Shown here: positions 20,430 through 30,081 of the stretch, in pieces
Numbering within the stretch: the stretch's first letter is position 1
Layout of the letters: every line of letters starts with the position of its first letter
Source of the DNA: Rugalucina vietnamica
Lineage: Eukaryota; Mollusca; Bivalvia; Lucinida; Lucinidae
Assembly (NCBI GenBank): GCA_964017185.1
Contig: OZ024870.1
Coordinates: 35,108,139-35,172,138 of the forward strand
DNA: 64,000 nucleotides
Direction: 5' to 3'
The notes under the pieces: generated by a model
Databases searched by the model: none
Told to the model about the DNA's origin: nothing
What the model saw: the letters and a program-made list of their open reading frames with translations, nothing else
Made by a program: the position numbers and the translations under genes

Positions 20430-21436
20430 ATGAATTTCATCTCCCACTCGCTCCTTAATGCGGAGGCTGTTCAAGAAATAAGAAAGGACATGCGGGAGCT
20501 GAAACGGAAACGCGATACGGAGGAAGAAACGCCGGCAAAGAAATCACGGGCAGAATCATCAAAGGAGACACCACAAGATGGGCCAGGAGAGTCAAGTTTA
20601 CAGGACGTTTCGGAGTCGGAGGACTCGGAGTCTGAAGAGGATCTGGACTCCTTCATGGACAATAATAAAACAGAAGCAGAATCACAGGACACACTGTCGG
20701 ATCTAGAAGATTTCTTTGCTGCGGACGATGGGACGGGGGAAGCCCTGGGGGAGAGAATGGCCAGAATAACGGAAAAGGGGCTTAGAGGCAAAAAATCCAA
20801 AAAAGATGAGGATAAACTAAAAGAACTGCGAGATAAACACAAACGACCGAAGAACATTGAAAATCTGCAGGCCCCAAAGTAGAGGAATTTGCCTGGAGGC
20901 AGATGAAATGAGAAGTCAAGAGAGTTGACTACGCGTTAAAGAAAGGCATGCTGGACTGTGCACAAGCAGTTACCCCACTAGCGAAGGCGTTAGAAATAAT
21001 TCAAAATAATGGGGATCAGGATGCAATGAAAAACAATGTCATGGATGCTTTTAAGATACTGTGTCTCCAGATAAAAGCTACAAATGTCAAAAGGCTAGAT
21101 CTGATCAAGAAAGAAATGCAACCTAAATATAGAGACCTGTGCGCAGAACAACCTTCTGCCACTAAGCTGCTGGGGGATGGCTTCCAGGAAGCGGTGAAGA
21201 AGCTGGATGGTACCAAAGGTCATCTCACCATTTCCTCTCAAAATTTTTTAGGGAGGAAGGGGGGCGACAGACATCAATCACCCTATCAGTACCACAGGGA
21301 TCAAAACAACAATTACGGTTACCGAAAGAACCAGAACTACCAAGGAGGAAAATTCCAGCAGAAGGGGAAGTTCAATTACACCACCAACAACAGGAACCCA
21401 AACAAGGGGAAAGCACCTCAATCGATGAGGAAATAA
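20430..21436 (+). pseudogene. DIRS-A gag-like ORF1 (one frameshift region)
   Basis: A first frame (20430-20882, 150 residues) is acidic and Ser/Glu/Asp-rich with a basic end. A second (20948-21436, 162 residues) continues with a helical region (AVTPLAKALEIIQNN) and ends in a Gln/Asn/Gly/Lys-rich tail such as NYGYRKNQNYQGGKFQQKGK. Between them the frame is lost over about 65 bases with one in-frame stop. DIRS ORF1 proteins are thought to act like Gag, binding RNA. There is no CCHC zinc knuckle. The start codon overlaps the left tip of the element. Confidence 0.65.
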
Positions 21437-21486
21437 ATGCTGTAGGTATTGTAGACAAAAATCCTTTTCTTCTCAAAGATTTTCCA

Positions 21487-22869
21487 TTGCTCAAGATAGA
21501 TAAAGGGAATAATCAGGAAATTTATGACTCATTTAACCTCCAAAATACTCCTCAGAATTTTGAGGCTGGCAAAACAAGATATTTCAAAAACAATTGGTTT
21601 GACATCAGTCACATCACTAATGATTTTTTCATTAGGAATACAATATGTGGATACAAGGTTGAAATGGAGAATTTTCCCTTACAAATGGTCATTCCAAAAC
21701 CTATAACATTTTCCACGGAAGAACAAAATCAGATCAGCAAAGAGATCAAACGGTTTCTAGAATGTAAAATCATTGAGAAAGTAAATGACACCAATGAAAG
21801 GGAATTTATCTCTAACATTTTCTTCAGACCAAAAAAGGATGGCAGAATTAGAATCATACTGAATCTCAAAAACCTGAATAAAAATTACCTGGAAAAAATT
21901 CATTTCAAAATGGAAACACTTAAATCAGCTATTGATGCAATGCGGAAAAACTGTTTTTTCGGTTCAGTCGATCTCTCGGAAGCCTTTTATTCGGTTCCAA
22001 TAAGAGAAGCTGATAGAAAATTTTTTCGCTTCATCCACAAAAATCAGAAATACCAATTCACTGCTCTAATTATGGAATTAACTCATTCTCCGCGAGTATT
22101 CACAAAAATTCTTAAACCAGTGTTCGCGAAACTATGAACAAAAGGACATGTGAGTTCCGCATACATAGACGATTCATGCTTACAGGGTTCCACATACCAC
22201 AAATGTCAGCAAAATATAAAAGACACAGTTGAACTTATGGATTCCCTGGGACTGACCGTTCAACCACAAAAATCAGTTTTTGAACCTACACAACAAATTG
22301 TTTTTCTAGGTTTCCTTTTATGCTCAGTGACCATGACGGTCAGACTACCGCCTGAAAGACGTCAAGAAATTATTATGATCTGTCAAGAGGTTCTTGTCAA
22401 ACGCAGAGTGACAATCAGAAAATTCTCCCGACTTATTGGAAAGCTAGTAGCCACACAACAAGGGGTAGAATATGCCCCCTTGTTTTACAAACCTTTAGAG
22501 AAAGTTAAAGAACGTGAAATCAAAAAACATTGCGGAAATTACAATTGCTTCATGACTATTCCAAAAGTAGTTACACCAGTGTTAGAATGGTGGATTCGCA
22601 ATGTAGATTCTAGTTATAAGCAAATATCTCATGGAAAACCAAAACTTGTTCTATATTCAGACGCGTCAAAGAAAGGTTGGGGTGCATATAATGAAACAGG
22701 AGACATCCGAACAGGGGGAAATTGGTCATTGTCAGAACAGCAATCGCACATAAATATCCTTGAACTTAAAGCATGTCAGTTAACTTTACAAACATTTTGC
22801 AGAAATGTGGAAAACTTACATGTTAGACAATACAACAAGTTGTTCCTATATAAACAAACTAGGGGGTAA
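21487..22869 (+). pseudogene. DIRS-A reverse transcriptase / RNase H start
   Basis: RT motifs can be followed: FFRPKKDGRIRIILNLKNLN (motif 1-2), GSVDLSEAFYSVPI (motif 3 with the first Asp), RVFTKILKPVF, then AYIDDSCL with the YIDD catalytic box, and FLGFLL. RNase H begins at VLYSDASKKGWGAY with ILELKA. The frame is broken by one TGA (22135-22137) and shifts near 22850, where RNase H continues in the next frame. YIDD with a downstream tyrosine recombinase is typical of DIRS-like elements. Confidence 0.85.
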
Positions 22870-23580
22870 GACAACGGAACTTGACATGATATCTAGAGAC
22901 ATATGGTTCTGGTGCATAGACAGACATATACATCTTAGTGCGGCTCATGTCCCAGGTAAGGATAACTGTGAAGCTGACGAAGAAAGTCGAATTGAAAATG
23001 ATGACACAGAGTGGTCTTTAACTGAATGTACATTTGCAGCCATCCATGAACTATATCCAGAAATGTCGGTAGACCTATTTGCGTCGCGAATAAACAAAAA
23101 ATTGGACAGATATGTAGCGGGAAGGCCAGATCCAAATGCATTAGCTGTGGATGATTTCACCATGACTTGGAATAATGATTTTTTTCTATATTTTCCCCCC
23201 TTTCAGCTTGTTGCCAAGGATTTTACAGAAGATAGAGGAAGACAATTCGGAAGCAGTGTTGATTGCTCCTCTTTGGCAAACCCAGAGCTGGTGGCCCAGC
23301 CTATTAGAATTAGTGACAGGAAAGTATTATCGTCTTCCGAACCCACAAAAGATACTGTATCTGCCGCACAAACAAGGAAAACAGCATCCGCTAAGGAAGA
23401 TGAGCCTTGGGTGTTTTCACATATCAGGAAAGCACTCAAGGACAAAGGCACTCCTAAAAGTGCAAGGGACCTTATCCTCAAATCCTGGAGGAATTCCACC
23501 AAGAAACAATACAACACATACATTGCAAAGTGGTTTGCATTTTGCAAACACAAGATTAATCAAATTCGACCCTCGATCAA
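22805..23580 (+). pseudogene. DIRS-A RNase H end and Dam-like methyltransferase region
   Basis: SYINKLGGKTTELDMISRDI and HVPGKDNCEADEESR complete RNase H. Then come VDLFASRINKKL, MTWNNDFFLYFPPF and, after a frame change near 23215, a stretch with APLWQTQSWWP. This order (LFAS, W, PPF, P-W-Q-W) is the DIRS methyltransferase-like region related to phage Dam enzymes. Where Dam has (D/N)PP(Y/F), this copy has FPPF. The second half shares nucleotides with the recombinase frame. Confidence 0.65.
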
Positions 23581-24370
23581 TGATGAGTTAAGATTTCTAT
23601 CTAACCTTTTTGCAAAAGGGTTGCAATATAGATCTTTGGGTACAGCTCGATCAGCGTTAAGCACCTTTCTTAAACTTTGCAGTAATATTGACATTAATAA
23701 ATATGAAGAAATAACTAGACTTATGAAAGGTGCTTTTCTCGACCGACCTGCACTACCCAAATATTCTTCAATGTGGTCAGTTGATTCAGTGTTGCATTAC
23801 ATAAAATCATTAGAAGACCTCACCCTTCTACAACTGTCAGGAAAACTTAGCTTACTGTTCTTACTAGTGTCGGCACAGAGATGCCAAACTTTACATTTAA
23901 TAGAGTTGTCGTATATTAAGATAACAAAGGACAAGATTTTCATTGCACCAACTCATTTATTAAAGCAATCTAGACCTAACAAACATTTAGATATAATGGT
24001 GTTTAAGGCATATGACAAAGACAGCAGATTATGTATTGTGAAAACATTAACAGAATATATTGACAGAACCAAAGAGCTTAGAAACAGTCAAAAGCTGTTA
24101 ATTAGCACAATAAAACCTCACAAAGCAGCATCCAAAAGCACAATTTCCAGATGGGTGAAAATGGTTGTAATTCGGGCAGGTATTGATCCATCTTTTGGAC
24201 CACATAGCACAAGAGCTGCTTCGGTATCCAAGGCTAAATTAGGGGGAATATCGCTAGAAACCATTATGAAAACAGCGGGTTGGTCTAGTTCATCCATGTT
24301 TGCAAAATTTTATGACAAACCAGTGGACACCCAACTGAAAACTGTGCAGGATGCAATTCTAGATGCATGA
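23300..24370 (+). CDS. DIRS-A tyrosine recombinase, open frame
   Basis: Tyrosine recombinases of DIRS elements integrate circular DNA intermediates without the duplications made by DDE integrases. This frame is open to the stop at 24368-24370. The N-terminal SAM-like core-binding part has SWRNSTKKQYNTYIAKWFAF. Catalytic residues are recognisable: Arg in SAQRCQTLH, the HxxR of HSTRAASVSKA, a Trp in AGWSSSS, and the nucleophile Tyr in FAKFYDKP. No inactivating change is visible in this domain. The start is uncertain because it overlaps the previous ORF in a -1 relation, the same arrangement as in DIRS-B. Confidence 0.85.
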   Translation, partial: PIRISDRKVLSSSEPTKDTVSAAQTRKTASAKEDEPWVFSHIRKALKDKGTPKSARDLILKSWRNSTKKQYNTYIAKWFAFCKHKINQIRPSINDELRFLSNLFAKGLQYRSLGTARSALSTFLKLCSNIDINKYEEITRLMKGAFLDRPALPKYSSMWSVDSVLHYIKSLEDLTLLQLSGKLSLLFLLVSAQRCQTLHLIELSYIKITKDKIFIAPTHLLKQSRPNKHLDIMVFKAYDKDSRLCIVKTLTEYIDRTKELRNSQKLLISTIKPHKAASKSTISRWVKMVVIRAGIDPSFGPHSTRAASVSKAKLGGISLETIMKTAGWSSSSMFAKFYDKPVDTQLKTVQDAILDA

Positions 24371-24507
24371 GAATATTATATGCTGGGTTAGACAGACAAC
24401 TTCTTGATATAGCTAGTAATGTAAATAAAAGTCACTGTATATTTTGTGTCAGCGTAACAATTTTTGATATGTTAGGAAGAATCATCTCTGAAATCTCTGT
24501 GAGGCCC

Positions 24508-24870
24508 CATTAAGGAGCGAGTGGGAGATGAAATTGTAAAATTAAACGAGACTTACCTGAAAGGGAAGGCGAAGTTTAGTTGAAATTTCATCGACCACAA
24601 GCTCCTTAAGGGGTCTCACACCCACCCTCCCAAAACCCGGGGAATTTGAACATGATTCTTGAATCTTCATAACTTGCAATCAAGATATTGTTTCATGAAT
24701 ATTATTAGCATATCATGAAACAAAATCTTGATCAGAGACTCTAAAGACTGATTTCCTGGAAGAGATTGCTGCGCATCTCTCTGTGAGACCCCTTAAGGAG
24801 CTTGTGGTCGATGAAATTTCAACTTAACTTCGCCTTCCCATTCAGGTAAGTCTCGTTTAATTTTACAATT
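24508..24870. repeat. DIRS-A internal complementary region and right terminus
   Basis: Positions 24536-24620 and 24779-24870 form long inverted arms of about 85-90 bases around a loop of about 160. Positions 24508-24535 are the inverse of the left tip. The right arm contains CAGGTAAGTCTCG, a potential splice donor. A further short inverted pair (TGTTTCATGA / TCATGAAACA, about 24690-24722) sits in the loop. Confidence 0.75.
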
Positions 24871-24903
24871 ATTTTTCATTTCAGTGCTAAGTTATGTTGG
24901 TGA

Positions 24904-25110
24904 GGCGCGCCTTGGCGTATAAATGAAAAAAGTGACACTGGAGAGGTGCATGCCAACTGCAAAGTCTGCCACAAAGCTGGCACTCAACCTGATCGAGTTT
25001 ATTATTTCAGAAGACCTTATGCAGACTGTCGTTTCTGTTTATGGAAATACCCAGTTTCGATTAAAGAGCATGCCCAGCAGCATGGTTGCAGCACTGAAAC
25101 TAAGGTTCAG
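24904..25110 (+). CDS. Host gene exon with Cys/His cluster
   Basis: The frame is open from 24904 and ends at CAG|GTCTAT (25110). It encodes NCKVCHKAG, then YADCRFCLWKYPVSIKEHAQ and HGC. The two CxxC pairs and His suggest a zinc-binding fold not assigned to a named family. It ends in phase 0, matching the next exon. The 5' border is unresolved: an acceptor at 24884 would run into TGA (24901-24903) in this frame. The DIRS-A insertion is just upstream. Function unknown. Confidence 0.55.
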
Positions 25111-25583
25111 GTCTATATTTGCATTATGTTTGTGACATCCTTAGTTGAACCTCTGTATAATAAGGGCATGTACAGGTTCGTTACATAAGTTTAGTACATG
25201 TACATAGCACTTTGTTTCATACGTAATGGTATAGTAGAACCAGTGCTTGAAACATGGTAAAATTTTATTGGATGTTTCCAGATTTGAACGGATTTCGCTA
25301 TGTCAACCCTAATGCATAGAAATAAGCACTGATTGTAACATTTGAGATTTTGATCAATTAATAAATAGATAATAAAACATAAAATATATAATAAGCGACA
25401 TAGCATAACTTCTGTGATACAAATATAAAAAATAATATTGATTTCACACACTTCAAGAAAGTTTGAACCAAAAACAGATTGTATTGATAGATTGACATAT
25501 CACCCGGTAGACTACACCTATAAGCTGTGATATCTATCCATTGAAGTGTTTTTGCGACATTGATTCATTTCTTTTTATTACAG

Positions 25584-25736
25584 CCGTCAAAGAATACCCA
25601 CTATTGCCGTGACGCATGTTCATTAAAACTGTGCAGAGACTTGGAGTCACCACAGTATACGGAGATCAGAATGGAGAAAGCGTTATATCTAGACCTTCCT
25701 AGGTTGGAAGACCATGCAGGTCACTTAATGGGAGAA
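25584..25736 (+). CDS. Host gene exon, middle
   Basis: The exon lies between TATTACAG and GAA|GTAAGC. It has 51 codons, phase 0 at both ends. It encodes THYCRDACSLKLCRDLES and a leucine-rich segment EKALYLDLPRLEDHAG. The exact phase match with the exons on either side is strong evidence for a spliced gene. No family recognised. Confidence 0.7.
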
Positions 25737-26155
25737 GTAAGCATTTACTATTTTTTTTTTAAATAGAAACAGCTGATCATTTTGGAATCAGCTTCGGTGT
25801 TTGTTTCCGATAGTTTTTACGTTGAGATAAACTCTGTCTTTTTATTCTTGTACGTAAAATGGCCATCGTGGAGGACTCCTCTATAACTTGTACTTTACCA
25901 CCCTTTTTATTTTTTCATAATACTTGTATTTGTTTGCCTCTTTTTCGACTTTTGAAAAGGCCCATTATAATGCCTTTCACGAGGCAGTATTTTGCTAAAT
26001 AATTATGCTTCTCCACTTAAGAAATGCACTACAGTCAAATGAATTACAAGAAGTTTACTGTTTTAACACACTTCCGTTGTGATAACTCATCACATACATG
26101 TATGATGTTATTTTGTTTGGCTTGTTAAAATGTTATGATTTTAATTATGTTTCAG

Positions 26156-26212
26156 GCTGCCGATCTGAAAGCTCCCATTGACAATCGTGTTAATGCCCAC
26201 ATTAAGAAATAA
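26156..26212 (+). CDS. Host gene last exon
   Basis: It follows ATGTTTCAG in phase 0 and encodes AADLKAPIDNRVNAHIKK and a TAA stop. The basic short tail ends the gene that runs through 24904-25110 and 25584-25736, and possibly from 19611. Confidence 0.7.
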   Translation, partial: AADLKAPIDNRVNAHIKK

Positions 26213-27176
26213 GCAAGCAAAAACATAACAAACACCAATGAAATACAAAGAAATGTAAAGATGTATTGTTTGGGAGTAAGCTCCCACAAAATCAAAACCG
26301 TCGTTTCTATCCGTCAAGGGAAGACATCAGAAAGATCGTATACAGAGAGAAAAAATGACTTATGGAGGGAAAACTAGACCATGAAACATTAAAAGAGAAG
26401 ACTATGAGAAAAGACAAGGCAGGGAGTTTAACCCCCATTGGGCAAATTCCCACCCATAGAAAAAATATGAAAACAGGTCAATGTACTGCACTTGGTGCAA
26501 ACAAAAGATGCACAAGAAAACAACACCCTGTATAACCTGTGTTGATTATTTTATCCCAAAATGAACTGCTTTTGGTTGGGCTAGTATATTTTTTTCCAGC
26601 TAGTAAAAATTCCCTGTGTGCTAGCCCGACCAGCTAGAATGTTAAAATCCTACTTTCTGTCACTGAAAGCAGTGCTGGGTTGTTTAAATCTGGAGACAAT
26701 GTGAAGATTGAAAACTCCTGGTATGGGACTCCTTCAGAGATCACTGTACAGATGCAGTGAAGGAGCTCCTATCAGAATATAGAGTTTTGGATGAACCAGG
26801 AGATCACGGTAGTAAAAGAAGGGTGTATGAGTATTCTATAACCTGCTGATGTCAGCTGGAATAAACCCTTCAAGTCACAATTTCAAGAGAAGTGGGAAAG
26901 AGGGATGGTAGATGAACAAGGATTTAAATTAAGTATTGTCAGAGACACTTGATCCTACACTTGCCACAATCAGTGATCAACAACTGGCCTTTGTGATGCC
27001 ATAGCTGCTTCTACTTTGAAGACTTTGGAGGTGGAAAGATTGGGCGGATAAATATTTGATTAGATGGCAATGCAAGATCTCGAGTTGAATTTCAACATTC
27101 TCAAGTCAATTGATGGACTGGTTGAAATGGATGCTGCTTGTGAAAGGTTACATAAAGTGAATACACAGTCTAGGTA
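26213..27176. other. No recognisable gene
   Basis: Possible 3' untranslated region followed by broken frames. A few exon-like stretches around 26700-27050 contain stops in all frames and resemble no family I know. Confidence 0.4.
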
Positions 27177-27182
27177 TGAATT

Positions 27183-28000
27183 AACCCTCTTCCTGCGGGA
27201 CCCGCATGTATGCGGAATCGTAGGCTCAGGCTGTATGGCTGCACCTGCATATATGCGGATCCGGGGGTACCGTGTTTTAGTTGCACAAATCTCTTGACCA
27301 ATCAGAATCAACGTACTATCGATGTTCGGGTCGGTTGCTATAAGCGATGAAAAAACGTTTCGGCATATTATCGGACATTATAATTGGTTTTACAGGTAAG
27401 TCACATGTCTTTTAGCGAGATTTCATCAGCTGTTAAAGATAGCGAATTACATGCCACAAATGGGATCGTTTTTTGACGATTTAAATGCCGATTCTGATAG
27501 TGGGGATGAATTTGAGGGCTTCGATGCCGACGAAATTGATAGTGACCGTGAGAATCGTGATGATTCTGACAACGAAGGGGCGTTTGACATAAAAAATTGG
27601 GCAGAGGGCGACCCGGAACCAACACGCCTTCAGTTTACAGGTGTGCCTGGGGTGACACTGCCTGGCTTCCTGATGACCCCGATGTGATTGATTATTTCTC
27701 AGTTTTTGTAAAGAATGATGATTTTGAGGTCATGGCAACAGAAACAAACCGATATGCAGCCAAATATTTACAGGATAATGCTGAACATTTAAAACCAATT
27801 TCTTGTTTCAACTCATGGAAAGAAACTACCTGGCAGGAAATGAAACTTTTCATCGCACTCACATTAGCAATGGGTTTAGTCAATCAGTTAGACTTGTCTG
27901 AGTATTGGTCAACAGGTGAGATCACTGACACCCCATTTTTCTCTTGGATCATGTCAATAGACAGGTTTTGGTTGCTACTCTCTTTTTTTCACAAAAAATC
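27183..28000 (+). mobile_element. piggyBac element 3, 5' part only
   Basis: TTAACCCTCTTCCTGCGGGA near 27181 is a piggyBac-type 5' end with a subterminal hairpin (CCGCATGTATGCGG) and a second GCATATATGC site. The same end recurs at 49684. The transposase N-terminal half follows and stops at about 28000, where the tandem array begins. No 3' end was found. Confidence 0.65.
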
Positions 28001-28005
28001 AGCCT
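27451..28005 (+). pseudogene. piggyBac transposase N-terminal fragment
   Basis: An acidic leader with DEFEGFDADEI (EFEGF at 27508-27522) is followed after a frameshift near 27650 by the start of the DDE_Tnp_1_7 domain. Readable pieces are VIDYFSVFVKND, ETNRYAAKYLQ, MKLFIALTLAMGLV, LSEYWST and TPFFSWIMSIDRF. These match residues about 90-190 of the intact transposase at 4050. All catalytic Asp are missing because the copy is truncated. Confidence 0.8.
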
Positions 28006-29806
28006 AAACATGGACTATTCCCACAATATTAAGAAACTTAAAACATATGGTTGTTGGGACCATGCAATGTACTCCAGAATGATAGAACTGAAGGAAACAT
28101 TTGTTGTATGGGCTCGCTCATTGGTTCAGTGCATTAAAACATTTCATTTAAATAACTAGTGGCAATTAAGTTTGTTTGTTTTCAGAATCTGATCCTGAGA
28201 ACAGTGAAGGAAGCCAGGGGACTGTTACTTTGTAAACATTTAACATAATAATGCTAGTGGAGACCATGCAATAAGCACCAGAATGATAGGACTGAAGGAA
28301 ACGTTTGTTGTATGGGCTCATTGTTTCAGTGCATTAAAAACATTTCATTTAAATAACTAGTGGCAAGATTGTTTCCAGAGTCTGATGCTGGGAACAGTGA
28401 AGGAAGCGTGGGGACTGTTACTTTGTAAACATTAGTGTTTGGGATTTGAAAAGTACTTTGTTGCAATATGGTTTCCCTATCAAATAGTTGTGCTTTGATG
28501 GAGGAAATTCAAATAGAGCCTTCCAAATGTTGCATTTCAAGATAGAGTAACCACTTTTGAAGGTTTTTTTTACAGCCTAAATATGGACTATATTAAGAAA
28601 CATGGAAAAAAAAAAACATATATAGTAGTGGGGACCATAATATGTGCCCCAGAAAGGTAGGACTCAAGGAAGCATTTGTTGTATGGGCTCAATGGTTCAG
28701 GGCATTAAAAACATTCCACAATATTAAGAAACTTAAAAACATATGGTTGTTGGGACCATGCAATGTACTCCAGAATGATAGAACTGAAGGAAACATTTGT
28801 TGTATGGGCTCACTCATTGGTTCAGTGCATTAAAACATTTCATTTAAATAACTAGTGGCAATTAAGATTGTTTGCTTTCAGAATCTGATCCTGAGAACAG
28901 TGAAGGAAGCCTGGGGACTGTTACTTTGTAAACATTGAACATAATTATGCTAGAGGAGACCATGCAATAAGCATGAGAATGATAGAGCCTAAGGAAACAT
29001 TTGTTGTATGGGCTCATTGTTTCAGTGCATTAAAAGTGTTTCATTTAAATAACTTGGGGCAAGATTGTTTGTTTTCAGAATCTGATCCTGAGAACAGTGA
29101 AGGAAGCCTGGGGACTGTTACTTTATATTATGTTTGGGATTTGAAAAGTACTTAAATGCGATAACGTTTCTCCATCTAATATTTGTGCTTTAATGGAGGA
29201 AATTCAAAAAGAGCCTTCCAAATGTTCCATTTTCAAGATAGAGAAACCACTCTTTTTGAATTTCCAACAATGAACATGGACTATTCCCACAATATTAAGA
29301 CACAGGTAAAAAAAACATATATGGTAGTGGGGACCACATAATATGTGCCCCAGAAAGGTAGGACTTTTTTTAAAAGGAAACATTTGTTGTATGGGCTCAT
29401 TATTTCAGTGCATTAAAAACCTTTCATTTAATAACTATGGGCAAGATTGTTTGTTTTCAGAATCTGATCCTGAGAACAGTGAAGGAAGCCTGGGGGCTGT
29501 TACTTTGTAAACATTTAACATAATTATGCTAGTGGAGACCATGCAATAAGCACCAGAATGATAGAACTGAAGAAAATTTTGTTGTATGGGTTCAATTTGT
29601 TTCAGTGCATTAAAAACCTTTCATTAAAATAACTATGGGCAAGATTGTTTGCTTTCAGAATCTGATCCTGGGAACAGTGAAGGAAGCCCGGGGACTGTTA
29701 CTTTGTAAACATTTAACATAATTATGCTAGTGGAGACCATGCAATAAGCATGAGAATGATAGAACTACAGGAAACATTTGTTGTATTGGCTCATTGGTTC
29801 AGTGCA
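28000..29806 (+). repeat. Tandem array of exon-like units
   Basis: Units contain a pyrimidine-rich TTTGTTTTCAG followed by AATCTGATCCTGAGAACAGT and a run that stays open for about 16 codons (ESDPENSEGSLGTVTL). They also carry a block with GAATGATAGAACTGAAGGAA and GTGCATTAAAAAC. The exon-like start is seen near 28186, 28378, 28881, 29078, 29460 and 29659, with a seventh at 34380 beyond piggyBac 2. A higher-order period of about 700 is visible (28007 to 28711; 28574 to 29268). No complete gene is present. Confidence 0.7.
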
Positions 29807-30081
29807 TTAACCCTTAAAGTGCCAATCGCTACAAATGTCGCGATGCGAAAAAAATGGCCGAAACTGCCGATCGCGTCAATTGTCGCGATTTGTAGTGCTA
29901 TCTTATAGGCGAGCGTACTACTGTAATGACGCTATATACTATTTTTAGATCGGGAATATCCAATACTGGAAATATGAACCAATGAAATGAAAGTATTTTG
30001 GGCATATGTTTATTATTAGAATATTGACGTAAATTATGTTCTTTGCAAGGTAGTTTCCAATCCCAGTTTCCATAATTCAAG

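Larger units (their letters stand above)
20433..24870 (+). mobile_element. DIRS-A, tyrosine-recombinase retrotransposon
   Basis: The element has gag-like, RT, RNase H, methyltransferase-like and tyrosine recombinase regions in order. Twenty-eight bases at the left tip (20433-20460) are repeated in inverse at 24508-24535. They are followed at once by the inverse (24536-24620) of the right tip (24779-24870). This is the internal complementary region expected for DIRS. The tips share AATT. The element lies downstream of the exon at 20344 and upstream of an ATTTTTCATTTCAG acceptor-like tract, so it appears to be an intronic insertion. Several stops and frameshifts mean this copy is not autonomous, although its recombinase frame is intact. 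Confidence 0.8.

Noticed and set aside
20471-20857. Minus-strand Ser/Phe-rich ORF of 128 codons
   Set aside because: Shadow of the acidic DIRS-A gag; Glu/Asp codons read backwards give Ser/Phe/Leu.
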